Source: Croceivirga sp. (lineage in GTDB: Bacteria > Bacteroidota > Bacteroidia > Flavobacteriales > Flavobacteriaceae). Taken from it: 64,000 nt of DNA. This document shows, in pieces, positions 1 to 8,279 of this stretch (position 1 is its first letter; every line of letters starts with the position of its first letter). The stretch lies in the NCBI GenBank assembly GCA_028284665.1, contig JANQRG010000038.1:110364-174363 (forward strand), given 5' to 3'. The notes below the pieces were generated by a model, which had not been told where the DNA came from, did not search any database, and saw only the letters and a list, made by a program, of their open reading frames with translations. Position numbers and translations under genes: made by a program.

Positions 1-429
1 CGATTCCAGCTGTGTTAAAATGAATGCGCTATCCTTTAGCTCCCTAAGGGCAGGTTGTATATGGGTTTTATCTAAAGTAGCATTAGCCCCCAAAGCTACC
101 GCAATAGAATTCTCCCCTTTTGCATCTACCATGATCAGGGCTACCCCGGAAGCTTCATGCTCATCTTTAGTGATAAATCGAGTCGCTATCCCATGCGTTT
201 CAAAGCCGTTTATTGCCTGTTCCCCAAAAAGGTCATTGCCCACTCTTGCGATAAAAATCACTTCCCCTCCAAGGCGTGCGGCAGCCACAGCCTGGTTCGC
301 CCCCTTCCCACCGGGATTCATGGTAAACCGCCCGCCAAGGACTGTTTCGCCAGGAAGTGGTAAGTGTTTGGATTTCAACACCATATCTGTATTGCTACTC
401 CCTACAACAATAATTTTTTGCTGTCCCAT
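1..429 (-). CDS. rbsK: Ribokinase, N-terminal part (cut by window edge)
   Basis: PfkB-family kinase that phosphorylates ribose to ribose-5-phosphate in the cytoplasm. Reading the minus strand from the ATG at 427-429 gives 143 codons with no stop before position 1, so the 3' end lies outside the window. The start MGQQKIIVVGSSNTDMV and the PfkB signature NPGGKGANQAVAAARLGG (residues about 40-57) are typical of ribokinases. The gene diverges from the LacI regulator and shares the inverted repeat at 458-477 with it, so the regulator probably controls both. Two nucleoside-hydrolase-like genes downstream of lacI could supply ribose. A related PfkB sugar kinase specificity cannot be excluded because the C-terminal half is missing. 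Confidence 0.88.
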   Translation of the reverse strand, partial: MGQQKIIVVGSSNTDMVLKSKHLPLPGETVLGGRFTMNPGGKGANQAVAAARLGGEVIFIARVGNDLFGEQAINGFETHGIATRFITKDEHEASGVALIMVDAKGENSIAVALGANATLDKTHIQPALRELKDSAFILTQLES

Positions 430-457
430 TTTAGTATTTCAAAATAAATATCTAGTT

Positions 458-477
458 TTGCACAAACGATTGTGCAA
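458..477. promoter_or_regulatory. Putative LacI-family operator between rbsK and lacI
   Basis: Perfect inverted repeat TTGCACAA-ACGA-TTGTGCAA: 8-bp arms and a 4-bp centre containing CG. Size, symmetry and centre are as expected for a LacI/GalR-family operator. It lies between the divergent ribokinase start (429) and the regulator start (541). I infer that the neighbouring LacI protein binds here and controls itself, ribokinase and the downstream operon. I saw no second copy in the window. Confidence 0.7.
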
Positions 478-540
478 TTTAGGAATTAATATCGGAATTA
501 CCAAGTTTTCTAAAAAGCTGCACGCGCCTAACTACCACCA

Positions 541-1542
541 ATGACAATAAAAGAACTCGCCCGGGAACTGGAAATGTCCACCACAACGGTCTCTCGTGTA
601 CTCACCGGGCAGGAGAAAAAATACCGTATTAGTGAAAAGACCGCCCAGCGTGTTCGGGAAATGGCCAACCAATTGGATTTTGCCCCAAACCAAATAGCAA
701 GAAACCTGCGGTTGCAAAAGACGAACACGATTGGACTCATCATTCCCGACATATCCAACCCTTTCTTTGCCAATCTGGCGCGAACCGTTGAAGAGGAACT
801 TCGGAGAAGGGGCAAAATGGTACTGCTCTGCGATAGTAAAGATGATACGAAGATCGAAGAGGAGTCCGTACAACTACTCCTCTCCCGCAAAGTGGATGGG
901 CTTTTGGTAGCTCCTGTAGGCGAGAAATGGGAACATCTTCAAAAAAAAGTCACCGTTCCTGTAGTATTGCTTGACCGTTATTTTGAGCACAAAGACCTCC
1001 CCTATGTTACTACAGATAGTTTTTTTGGCGCCTATGAGGCTACTTCATTTTTAATTGAAAAAGGTCATCGCCATATTGCTTGTATTCAGGGACTTACCGG
1101 CACCACCCCTAATGAAAATCGCGTGAAGGGGTACGAAAGCGCGATGCAAAACCACGGCCTTTCGCAATGCATTACAATTGCCGGTAGCGATTACAGTATG
1201 ATCAATGGTTATGAAAGTACCAAGGAACTTCTCGAACGCTCGGACACCCCAACAGCGCTGTTTGCCTTGAATAATCAAATTGCTATGGGATGTATGAAAG
1301 CCTTGAAAGAATATGACTTTAGTATCCCTGATGAAATCTCTTTGATCGCTTTTGATGAACAGCCCTATTTTGAATTACTCTCTCCCTCACTAACAGCCAT
1401 CAAACAGCCCATGGAGGGAATAGGAAAAGTAGCCGTGGAAATGCTTTTTGAGCTAATGGACGAAAAAAAAGTGACCCCTCAAATGTTGAAACCTGTGCTA
1501 ATCGAACGCGATTCGGTTGCTCCAATACCTCAAAAATCATGA
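541..1542 (+). CDS. LacI/GalR family transcriptional regulator
   Basis: Sugar-responsive DNA-binding regulator of 333 aa, the usual LacI length. The N-terminal helix-turn-helix is clear (TIKELARELEMSTTTVSRVL, residues 2-21), followed by the hinge region (APNQIARNLR) and a periplasmic-binding-protein-like effector domain that opens with TIGLIIPDISNPFFA. It is the first gene of a + strand operon that runs to 12041. Its stop codon overlaps the next start by 4 bp (ATGA), which suggests translational coupling. The palindrome at 458-477 is the likely binding site. The effector is unknown. Candidates from context are a mannose-containing disaccharide or ribose. Confidence 0.93.
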   Translation: MTIKELARELEMSTTTVSRVLTGQEKKYRISEKTAQRVREMANQLDFAPNQIARNLRLQKTNTIGLIIPDISNPFFANLARTVEEELRRRGKMVLLCDSKDDTKIEEESVQLLLSRKVDGLLVAPVGEKWEHLQKKVTVPVVLLDRYFEHKDLPYVTTDSFFGAYEATSFLIEKGHRHIACIQGLTGTTPNENRVKGYESAMQNHGLSQCITIAGSDYSMINGYESTKELLERSDTPTALFALNNQIAMGCMKALKEYDFSIPDEISLIAFDEQPYFELLSPSLTAIKQPMEGIGKVAVEMLFELMDEKKVTPQMLKPVLIERDSVAPIPQKS

Positions 1543-3497
1543 AGAATCTGTTCCTTACCATAAGCCTTTGCCTGGTCGGTAACATCCTTTACCCGCAGTG
1601 GGAGTATAGGGCTATTGATAGCATGAAGCAAAAATGGGGCGACTGGAACGAACCGGAATGGTTGCGGTATTTTGGCCTTGACGCCGGTGATGTGGACCAC
1701 GATGGCCTGTTGGATATTGTTTCGGGAAGATACATCTACCATCAACCCAAGCAGGAGCCCGCCAATCCCTGGAAACGCACTGTTCTTGACGATAATGTGG
1801 ATGGCATTTTTATCCTGGATGTGGATGGCGATCCTTATGCTGATATTGTAGCACAAGCCCTGCCAAATATGTATTGGTACGAAGCGGTGAATCGTAAAGG
1901 AACCCGTTATGTTCGCCAAAAAATCGCAGAAGTTCCCGCCACCTCGCACATCAATAGTCAAGGTTTTGAAAAGGCGCAAATCATTCCTGGTGGGAAGCAG
2001 GAGCTATTGATTGCCGGAAATGGCAATGTATATCTGATCTCGATTCCGGAAAACCCCGTTGAAATGGCATGGCCCACCCAGCTGATCGGACCTAACACTT
2101 CCGATGAGGGCATTGGTGTGGGGGATATCGATGGGGATGGAGATTTGGATATTGCCTGTGGAAGGCGACCGGATGGAGAAGAAGAACCCAAAATACTGGT
2201 CTGGTTTGAAAACGAAGGCCAGTTCGATACTCCCTGGAAAGACCACTATGTCGCCCAAACCAAACATCCTATTGACCGTGTAAAGATTGGGGATTTGAAC
2301 GGCGATGGCAAAGTAGAGATTATTGTCGCTGAAGAACGCTATCCTGGTTTGGAACCGGATAGCAATGTCCTATGGTTTACCCGCAATAATTCCGACGATG
2401 CGTGGATAACTTCCACCCTGACCACCCAATATTCCAGCAATAATTTAGATGTCCTGGATATGGATAGCGATGGGGATTTAGACATTCTTACCGCAGAACA
2501 CAAAGGGGAACAACTGGAAGTACAGCTTTGGTTAAATGATGGCAATGCCACTTTTACCAAAACGGTTTTAGATACCGGAAAGGAAAACCATTTGGGGGCC
2601 AAAGCCTTTGATATGGATAGCGATGGGGATCTCGATATCATCGGTGCTGCCTGGGACAATTATCGCTGGGTGCATTATTGGAAAAACCGCTCGAAACATG
2701 AAGAAGCGGACAGTCTTATTACCCAATATCAAGGCAAGGACCATTATGTGATCACCACAAAAGCGGTCACATATTACTATGACATCGCCGGAGGGGGGTT
2801 CTCCCGTATGCTGGACAAATATGGCAACGATTGGATCGCTTTTAAACAAATCTCTTCGGACTATCCGCAAGGGGCTGCCGGAACCTTCCGAGGTATCCCC
2901 AATATGGTGTATCAAGGGGACGACAATGGAGCGGGTCACCCCGGTTTTGACCAGTGCACTTCCTGGTTTGAAGACGGAAAACTGTATTCGGAGTCGGTAA
3001 GCAAAAAATGGAAATGGCGTTGGACCTTTTACGATGACCATGCTCAACTTGAGGTCTTAACTACCGATCCTGAACGCAACTACTGGTTTTTATATGAAGG
3101 AACCCCAGGGGGTAAATTCAAACCCAATTCCTACTATTTCGGTTCCCCTACCGAAGGCCCCGTATCAAAGGCTCCTGACTTCTTTAAAGGAGAAGCCCAA
3201 TTTCAATCGCTAGCCTGGGCCTATGTTGGGGTTAAAGATCTGGACGTGACCTTTTATATGGCCCATAGCACCGATACCCCAAAAAAAGGTCTGATCTCCT
3301 ATTTGGGGAACTCGGAAGCCGGTATCCAAAGCAAGGACGGGATGACAGTTTTTGGCTTTGGTAGGGGAGAAACCACGAATCCCCTGTTTAATGATATCGA
3401 AACCTTCATCATAGGATTCTATCCGAAAGCCATCCGAGATCAAGCGGAACACCATCGTTTTTCTGAATTCTTGACAACAACATTGACTAAAAAATAA
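1539..3497 (+). CDS. Secreted FG-GAP/VCBS repeat protein with an unrecognised C-terminal domain
   Basis: Exported protein of 652 aa with a signal peptide (MKNLFLTISLCLVGNILYPQ). Residues about 45-390 carry six calcium-loop motifs of FG-GAP/VCBS type, such as DVDHDGLLDIV, DIDGDGDLDIA, DLNGDGKVEII and DMDSDGDLDIL, which predict a beta-propeller. The last roughly 250 residues (from about YVITTKAVTYYYDIAGGGFS) are rich in aromatic residues and beta-prone and lack these repeats. I do not recognise this domain. It may be a jelly-roll sugar-binding or catalytic domain. The gene overlaps lacI by 4 bp and lies 4 bp before a second propeller gene, so it belongs to the mannan/nucleoside operon. The exact role is unknown. 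Confidence 0.8.
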   Translation: MKNLFLTISLCLVGNILYPQWEYRAIDSMKQKWGDWNEPEWLRYFGLDAGDVDHDGLLDIVSGRYIYHQPKQEPANPWKRTVLDDNVDGIFILDVDGDPYADIVAQALPNMYWYEAVNRKGTRYVRQKIAEVPATSHINSQGFEKAQIIPGGKQELLIAGNGNVYLISIPENPVEMAWPTQLIGPNTSDEGIGVGDIDGDGDLDIACGRRPDGEEEPKILVWFENEGQFDTPWKDHYVAQTKHPIDRVKIGDLNGDGKVEIIVAEERYPGLEPDSNVLWFTRNNSDDAWITSTLTTQYSSNNLDVLDMDSDGDLDILTAEHKGEQLEVQLWLNDGNATFTKTVLDTGKENHLGAKAFDMDSDGDLDIIGAAWDNYRWVHYWKNRSKHEEADSLITQYQGKDHYVITTKAVTYYYDIAGGGFSRMLDKYGNDWIAFKQISSDYPQGAAGTFRGIPNMVYQGDDNGAGHPGFDQCTSWFEDGKLYSESVSKKWKWRWTFYDDHAQLEVLTTDPERNYWFLYEGTPGGKFKPNSYYFGSPTEGPVSKAPDFFKGEAQFQSLAWAYVGVKDLDVTFYMAHSTDTPKKGLISYLGNSEAGIQSKDGMTVFGFGRGETTNPLFNDIETFIIGFYPKAIRDQAEHHRFSEFLTTTLTKK

Positions 3498-3501
3498 CAC
3501 T

Positions 3502-4719
3502 ATGAAGACTACATTTCAACTTGCCTTCCTCACGATACTCCTTTGCCTGGGTAGTTGTAAGGAAGCTAAAAAAGCAGCGGTTGAAGAAGCTGAAGCGCCC
3601 ACCAAAACCCTGGCGTTTGAACGTACTACCATTGCAGACTCAGTTGTCTTTTTATGGGCACATGACCCGGTTGACCTTAACGGAGATGGCATCACCGATT
3701 TACTATTTATAGACAATAATGGGTACGGTGGCAAATTGGGATATTATCAAGGGCAAAAAGAGAAAGGCCTTTGGCAAAAAAACCTGATTGATCTTCCTGA
3801 TGAATTTGCCATGGGGGATATTGAGGCAGCAGACATCGATAATGATGGGGATATGGATATCGTCGCGGCACATCACAACGGGGAATGGGAAGCAGCCAAC
3901 CAACCCTCAGTCTTATTCTGGTACGAAAATCCGGGCTGGGAGGCACACGCCATTGGTGAGGCACCTAATTTTATCAAAGACCTTGGCATTGCGGACTTTA
4001 ACAATGACGGAAAACGGGATATCGCTACCGTTAGTTTTGAGACCAGTACGTTACGCATTTTTCAACAACACGACGCTAACGATTGGGAATTGGTCCAGGA
4101 ATACACCAACTACGGTAACCTCCATGAAGGCATGGATGTTGGCGATGTGAACGGCGATGGGTTTCCCGATATCGTCGCCCAGGGCCATGTGTTCTACTGC
4201 CCGGGAGAAAACCTACAACTCCCCTGGGAAACCGATACTATCGATTCAAAATGGAATACTCAAACCGGGGATTGGTCGCGTAATGGCACCAAGATCTTTT
4301 TACGTGATTTAGATGGAGACAAAAAAAGTGAGGTATTCATCAGCCATTCCGAACGCGCGGGCTATCCTTTATCCTTTTACAAAAATGTAGGGGATACCTG
4401 GCAGGAACACGTCATCGCGAATAGTATTCCGGCCTGCCATACATTACAGGTGTTCGATTTTGACCAGGATGGGGACTATGATGTCCTGGCAGGCGTTAAC
4501 AAATCCCGGGCCGAAGGCTTGGAATTTGATACCTTCCCGATAACTATTTTCCTGGCCAATGAAGATCATACCGAATGGCAGCCAAAAGTACTGGCTGAAG
4601 ACGGCATTTATAATGGCCAGGTAGCAGATTTTGACAATGACGGGGATCTGGATATTTTCCGATATCAGACCCACGATGCGACTAGCTACCAACTATTGGA
4701 GAACCTGCTAACCCATTAG
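3502..4719 (+). CDS. FG-GAP/VCBS repeat lipoprotein
   Basis: Surface lipoprotein of 405 aa. The lipobox LGSC at residues 16-19 follows a hydrophobic stretch, so signal peptidase II (LspA, encoded at 58173) should process it. Seven calcium-loop motifs are visible (DLNGDGITDLL, DIDNDGDMDIV, DFNNDGKRDIA, DVNGDGFPDIV, DLDGDKKSEVF, DFDQDGDYDVL, DFDNDGDLDIF), which fits a seven-bladed propeller filling nearly the whole protein. No catalytic domain is visible. It probably binds carbohydrate or a partner protein at the cell surface. It has 4-bp and 2-bp gaps to its neighbours, so it is co-transcribed with them. Confidence 0.82.
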   Translation: MKTTFQLAFLTILLCLGSCKEAKKAAVEEAEAPTKTLAFERTTIADSVVFLWAHDPVDLNGDGITDLLFIDNNGYGGKLGYYQGQKEKGLWQKNLIDLPDEFAMGDIEAADIDNDGDMDIVAAHHNGEWEAANQPSVLFWYENPGWEAHAIGEAPNFIKDLGIADFNNDGKRDIATVSFETSTLRIFQQHDANDWELVQEYTNYGNLHEGMDVGDVNGDGFPDIVAQGHVFYCPGENLQLPWETDTIDSKWNTQTGDWSRNGTKIFLRDLDGDKKSEVFISHSERAGYPLSFYKNVGDTWQEHVIANSIPACHTLQVFDFDQDGDYDVLAGVNKSRAEGLEFDTFPITIFLANEDHTEWQPKVLAEDGIYNGQVADFDNDGDLDIFRYQTHDATSYQLLENLLTH

Positions 4720-4721
4720 TC

Positions 4722-5729
4722 ATGATTTCAAAACACAATAGCATTGAATGGTTTTTTACAGGATTATTTGTGCTACTGACCCTTCCTGTAGTTGGACAAA
4801 CTAAGATCATCTTCGATACCGATTTTGGGGGAGATGCTGACGACCTGGGGGCCTTAGCCATGCTCAATCATTTTCAGAATAGAGATGAAATTGAACTGTT
4901 GGCGGTCATGTGTTGGAACACGGAAAAATATGCTGTAAGTGCCATAGATGCTGTAAATACGTTTTATGGGAATCCGGACATCCCTGTCGGGCGTAGGGCG
5001 GAAGAGGTGCAGGTTACCGAATGGAACCATACCAAAGTGCTGGCCGATAATCTACCCCATGACACCTCCTATGAAAAAGCGTTGGAAACTACAGCCCTGT
5101 ATCGTAAACTCCTTGGCGCTGCCGAAGATCAAAGCATCACCTTGGTCACGGTCGGTCCGTTGCTCAATATCAAAAGACTAATTGATTCCAAAGCAGATAG
5201 CCATTCATCGCGTAACGGTCTCGAGCTTATTTCCGAAAAAGTGAAGGAATTTGTGATCATGGGAGGACAATTCCCAAGTGGGGAACGCAGGGAATGGAAT
5301 TTTGATGGTAACATGCCCGGAGTTACACAATATGTTTTAGGGAAATTGAATACCATTCCCATCACCTTTCTAGGGTATGAAATTGGTTTGGATATCAAAA
5401 CCGGGGAAGTGTTTAATGATCTGCCGAAAGCTTCCCCTTTGTACTTGGGCTTCTATCATTTTTGCAAGTACGCCCCCTGGCTCAACCATCAGTTTGAGGG
5501 AAAGATCTATGACAATTCAACCTACGATCAAACTGCAGTACTGTACGCGGTTCGGGGAGGGATCGGCACTTATTGGCACCGCGGTAGCAACGGCATTTGT
5601 TTGCCAGATCCTGAGGGAAGAAATACCTGGGAGGTCTCGGATACATCAGAACATACCTATTTGGTTTTGGACTGGTCCAAAGCACAGATGGAAGAGGAAA
5701 TTGAAAAATTTATGTTAGGCAAATTTTAG
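4722..5729 (+). CDS. Secreted nucleoside hydrolase-like protein
   Basis: Inosine-uridine-preferring nucleoside hydrolase superfamily, 335 aa, predicted to cleave an N-ribosidic bond. A signal peptide (about residues 1-26) precedes the family's Asp cluster DTDFGGDADDLGALAML. The cluster has the DTDxxxDxDD spacing of one subfamily, not the DTDxxxDD spacing of classical enzymes. Further family features are VTVGPLLNIKRL (about 145-156), EFVIMGGQ (about 178-185) and a late Asp in YDQTAVLYAV that could be the fourth metal ligand. It is followed 3 bp later by a second family member. With ribokinase encoded upstream, a riboside is a plausible substrate, but a secreted member inside a mannan operon could have another glycosidic substrate. 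Confidence 0.8.
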   Translation: MISKHNSIEWFFTGLFVLLTLPVVGQTKIIFDTDFGGDADDLGALAMLNHFQNRDEIELLAVMCWNTEKYAVSAIDAVNTFYGNPDIPVGRRAEEVQVTEWNHTKVLADNLPHDTSYEKALETTALYRKLLGAAEDQSITLVTVGPLLNIKRLIDSKADSHSSRNGLELISEKVKEFVIMGGQFPSGERREWNFDGNMPGVTQYVLGKLNTIPITFLGYEIGLDIKTGEVFNDLPKASPLYLGFYHFCKYAPWLNHQFEGKIYDNSTYDQTAVLYAVRGGIGTYWHRGSNGICLPDPEGRNTWEVSDTSEHTYLVLDWSKAQMEEEIEKFMLGKF

Positions 5730-5732
5730 ACC

Positions 5733-7043
5733 ATGAAAAAAACTATACTCCTGCTACTGCTGCTGACTGTTGCAGCAAACGCGCAAAAAAAAGTAATTCT
5801 TGACACCGACCCATCCTACGACCCGGATGATATGGGTTGTATGGCCATGATGCACAATATGGCAACCAACGGGGAATGTGAGATCCTTGCTATTGTTAAC
5901 ACGATGCATCAAAAAGAATCTCCACTTTGTATTAGTGCAGTTAATTATTTCTATAACCGAAAAGCCATCCCCGTGGGCGATTATATGGGCTATCCTGAAA
6001 AGAAAGCCGCTCCGGAAGAAAGCTATGATTACCACATATCCCGGGATTACCCAAGGTATCATGAAAAATGGGAAGATATCAGTGACGGTGTGAAGTTGTA
6101 CCGGGAAATATTGGAGAGCGCTCAGGACTCCAGCATTACCATCATTGTGGTGGGTACTATGCATAATGTATATGGCCTGCTGAAGTCCGGCCCGGATGAA
6201 ATCAGTACCAAGACCGGGAAACAATTGATGGCCGAAAAAGTGGCTCTGGTGGCTACCATGGGGGGCAATTTCCTGGACAACAAGGGTTGGGACCGTACCA
6301 ACTGGGGAGGGTCGGAGCATCTTTGTTCCTACACAGACTGGTCTTGTTTGAATGAAGAGCGCAACCTCATGTGCCGCTATGTCATTGAAAACTGTCCGGC
6401 TCCTTTTATGGCATCCGGTTGGGAAAATGGCAATGGCGACTACTTTAATGCCAACAATGGTAATGTGATGACCGGACAAGGTTTAAAAGCATTACCGGAT
6501 GACCATATTATCCGTGTCGGGTATGAAAAGTATTTTGAATATCGCCGGGGAGCCCATGACATCAGCCGGCACAGCAATGACCAATGCGCCCTGCACTACG
6601 CGATTCGTGGTGAAGGGGAAAACTATACCGCCTTTACTAATGGCACCATCACCCTTACGGAAAAGGGCGTATGTTCCTGGGAGGATACCGTAGACCGAAA
6701 GCAGGGCCATATTCAAAAGAAAAGAAAGGATACCTTAATTGCACAGGAAATTGAAGCGCTCATGCTGGGGGATGTACCTGAGTTGGATGAAACTCCTCCG
6801 ACCCGCCCTCAAAACATTCAACTCCTTGAAAAAGATGGGCAAAAAACCCTGGTTTGGGAAGCTTGTGATGATCCTGATACAGGGAGTTGGGTCGTGGCCT
6901 ATAACATTTATAAGGATGGGGAATTTGTGCACCAGGCCTATGGTACTAAATACGTTTTGGGGGATGCTTCTGGGGTGTATGAAATAAAAGCCGTCAATGC
7001 CAGTGGTACCCTCAGTGATCCGGCAAATTATCCCCCGGAGTAG
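5733..7043 (+). CDS. Secreted nucleoside hydrolase-like protein with C-terminal Fn3-like domain
   Basis: Second nucleoside-hydrolase-like protein, 436 aa, with signal peptide MKKTILLLLLLTVAANAQ. The Asp cluster KKVILDTDPSYDPDDMGCMA follows at once (residues about 19-38). The core continues with IIVVGTMHNVYGLL and VALVATMGGNF and a late HSNDQCALHYAIRG segment. It differs from its neighbour by a C-terminal extension of about 85 residues (from PPTRPQNIQLL) that looks like a fibronectin type III or Ig-like beta-sandwich (NIYKDGEFV, YEIKAVNASG). The two genes are too diverged to be a recent duplication. The extension may tether the enzyme to a polymer or to the surface. Confidence 0.78.
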   Translation: MKKTILLLLLLTVAANAQKKVILDTDPSYDPDDMGCMAMMHNMATNGECEILAIVNTMHQKESPLCISAVNYFYNRKAIPVGDYMGYPEKKAAPEESYDYHISRDYPRYHEKWEDISDGVKLYREILESAQDSSITIIVVGTMHNVYGLLKSGPDEISTKTGKQLMAEKVALVATMGGNFLDNKGWDRTNWGGSEHLCSYTDWSCLNEERNLMCRYVIENCPAPFMASGWENGNGDYFNANNGNVMTGQGLKALPDDHIIRVGYEKYFEYRRGAHDISRHSNDQCALHYAIRGEGENYTAFTNGTITLTEKGVCSWEDTVDRKQGHIQKKRKDTLIAQEIEALMLGDVPELDETPPTRPQNIQLLEKDGQKTLVWEACDDPDTGSWVVAYNIYKDGEFVHQAYGTKYVLGDASGVYEIKAVNASGTLSDPANYPPE

Positions 7044-7071
7044 TTGCCATCCGAAGTAAACCTTACTAACA

Positions 7072-8253
7072 ATGCGAGCGAACACTATAAAAATTGAAAA
7101 TCAAAATACGGTTAGGTATTATAGGAATGTTTTCGGTTCACGGATCATACCCTTGATCGCCCTAATACTCCTAACAAGTCTCAGTATGAGCTGTAAAAGT
7201 ACCCTATTGAAAGAAAGTGCCGCGATACGCGTCACTGATCCAAATGCCGATGCAAGTGTTAAGCATTTGATGCTCCGTATCAAGGAAATCCCGAAAAGTG
7301 GCTATGCCTTCGGGCATCAGGACGCGACAGCTTACGGCTTGGGCTGGAAAAATGACGGTTCTTTGCACAAGAGCGATGTAGCTGAAGTTTCAGGTGACTT
7401 TCCCGGGGTATTCGGTTTTGAAATTGGTCATATTGAACTGGGTCACGAACAGAACCTGGATTCGGTCAATTTTGATCTCATGACCCGGCTGATCCAAAAA
7501 GCACATGACACAGGGGGGATTATTACCATAAGTTGGCATCCTGACAATCCTGTAACCAAAAAATCCGCATGGGATCCGTCACCAGCCGTAAATGCTATCC
7601 TTGATGGGGGTGTATTACATCCCAAATATCAGGGGTGGGTGGCGAAAGTGGCCGCCTTTACGCATGGCCTCAAAACCAAAAAGGGAAAACCTATCCCCAT
7701 CGTTTTTCGACCTTTTCACGAAATGAACGGCTCCTGGTTTTGGTGGGGGCATGGCAATTGTACTCCGGAAGAATTTCAACTGCTATGGAAACAGACGTAC
7801 GACCTATTGACCAATACCTACAAGGTACACAACCTGTTGTACTGCTATTCTTCCGATGTGGTACAAAGCGAAGAGGAATACCTTAGGTTTTATCCCGGGG
7901 ACGACTATGTGGACATCCTGGGAATGGATCTCTATCACAAGAATTCTACCGAAGAATACATAACACTGTTAGAGGACAACCTCTCCTTACTGGCAAAAAT
8001 CGGGAAAGAAAAAAACAAACCCTATGCTATGACCGAAGGAGGATTGAATATGATCCCTGTGGAAGACTGGTGGACCAACGTACTCGACAAAAATGTTGCG
8101 GATAAAGGTATCGCTTGGGCACTCTTTTGGCGCAATGCCTGGCCTAACCATTATTATGCCCCTTTTGAAGGACAAGAAAGCAGTGAAGACTTCAAAAAAT
8201 TTAAGGCACTTGATCATGTGCTCTTTTTAGGAGAACTAAAGAACATTCGTTAG
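7072..8253 (+). CDS. GH26 beta-mannanase lipoprotein
   Basis: Endo- or exo-acting beta-1,4-mannanase of glycoside hydrolase family 26, 393 aa. An N-terminal hydrophobic segment ends in the lipobox LSMSC (about residues 38-42), so it is probably anchored in the outer membrane or periplasm. Family signatures: FGHQDATAYGLGW near the start, the acid/base glutamate in FRPFHEMNGSWFWWG (E217), and the nucleophile in YAMTEGGLN (E322). It would release mannobiose, the substrate of the downstream epimerase and phosphorylase. It is 28 bp after the second nucleoside hydrolase and 26 bp before the sugar transporter. The start is uncertain because the first 25 residues before the hydrophobic stretch are unusually long. 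Confidence 0.92.
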   Translation: MRANTIKIENQNTVRYYRNVFGSRIIPLIALILLTSLSMSCKSTLLKESAAIRVTDPNADASVKHLMLRIKEIPKSGYAFGHQDATAYGLGWKNDGSLHKSDVAEVSGDFPGVFGFEIGHIELGHEQNLDSVNFDLMTRLIQKAHDTGGIITISWHPDNPVTKKSAWDPSPAVNAILDGGVLHPKYQGWVAKVAAFTHGLKTKKGKPIPIVFRPFHEMNGSWFWWGHGNCTPEEFQLLWKQTYDLLTNTYKVHNLLYCYSSDVVQSEEEYLRFYPGDDYVDILGMDLYHKNSTEEYITLLEDNLSLLAKIGKEKNKPYAMTEGGLNMIPVEDWWTNVLDKNVADKGIAWALFWRNAWPNHYYAPFEGQESSEDFKKFKALDHVLFLGELKNIR

Positions 8254-8279
8254 CCGCTTAACTACTAAACCACCAACTC

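Noticed and set aside
20..544. Long + strand open frame at the left edge
   Set aside because: It is the antisense shadow of the ribokinase gene, which has a clear PfkB signature on the minus strand.
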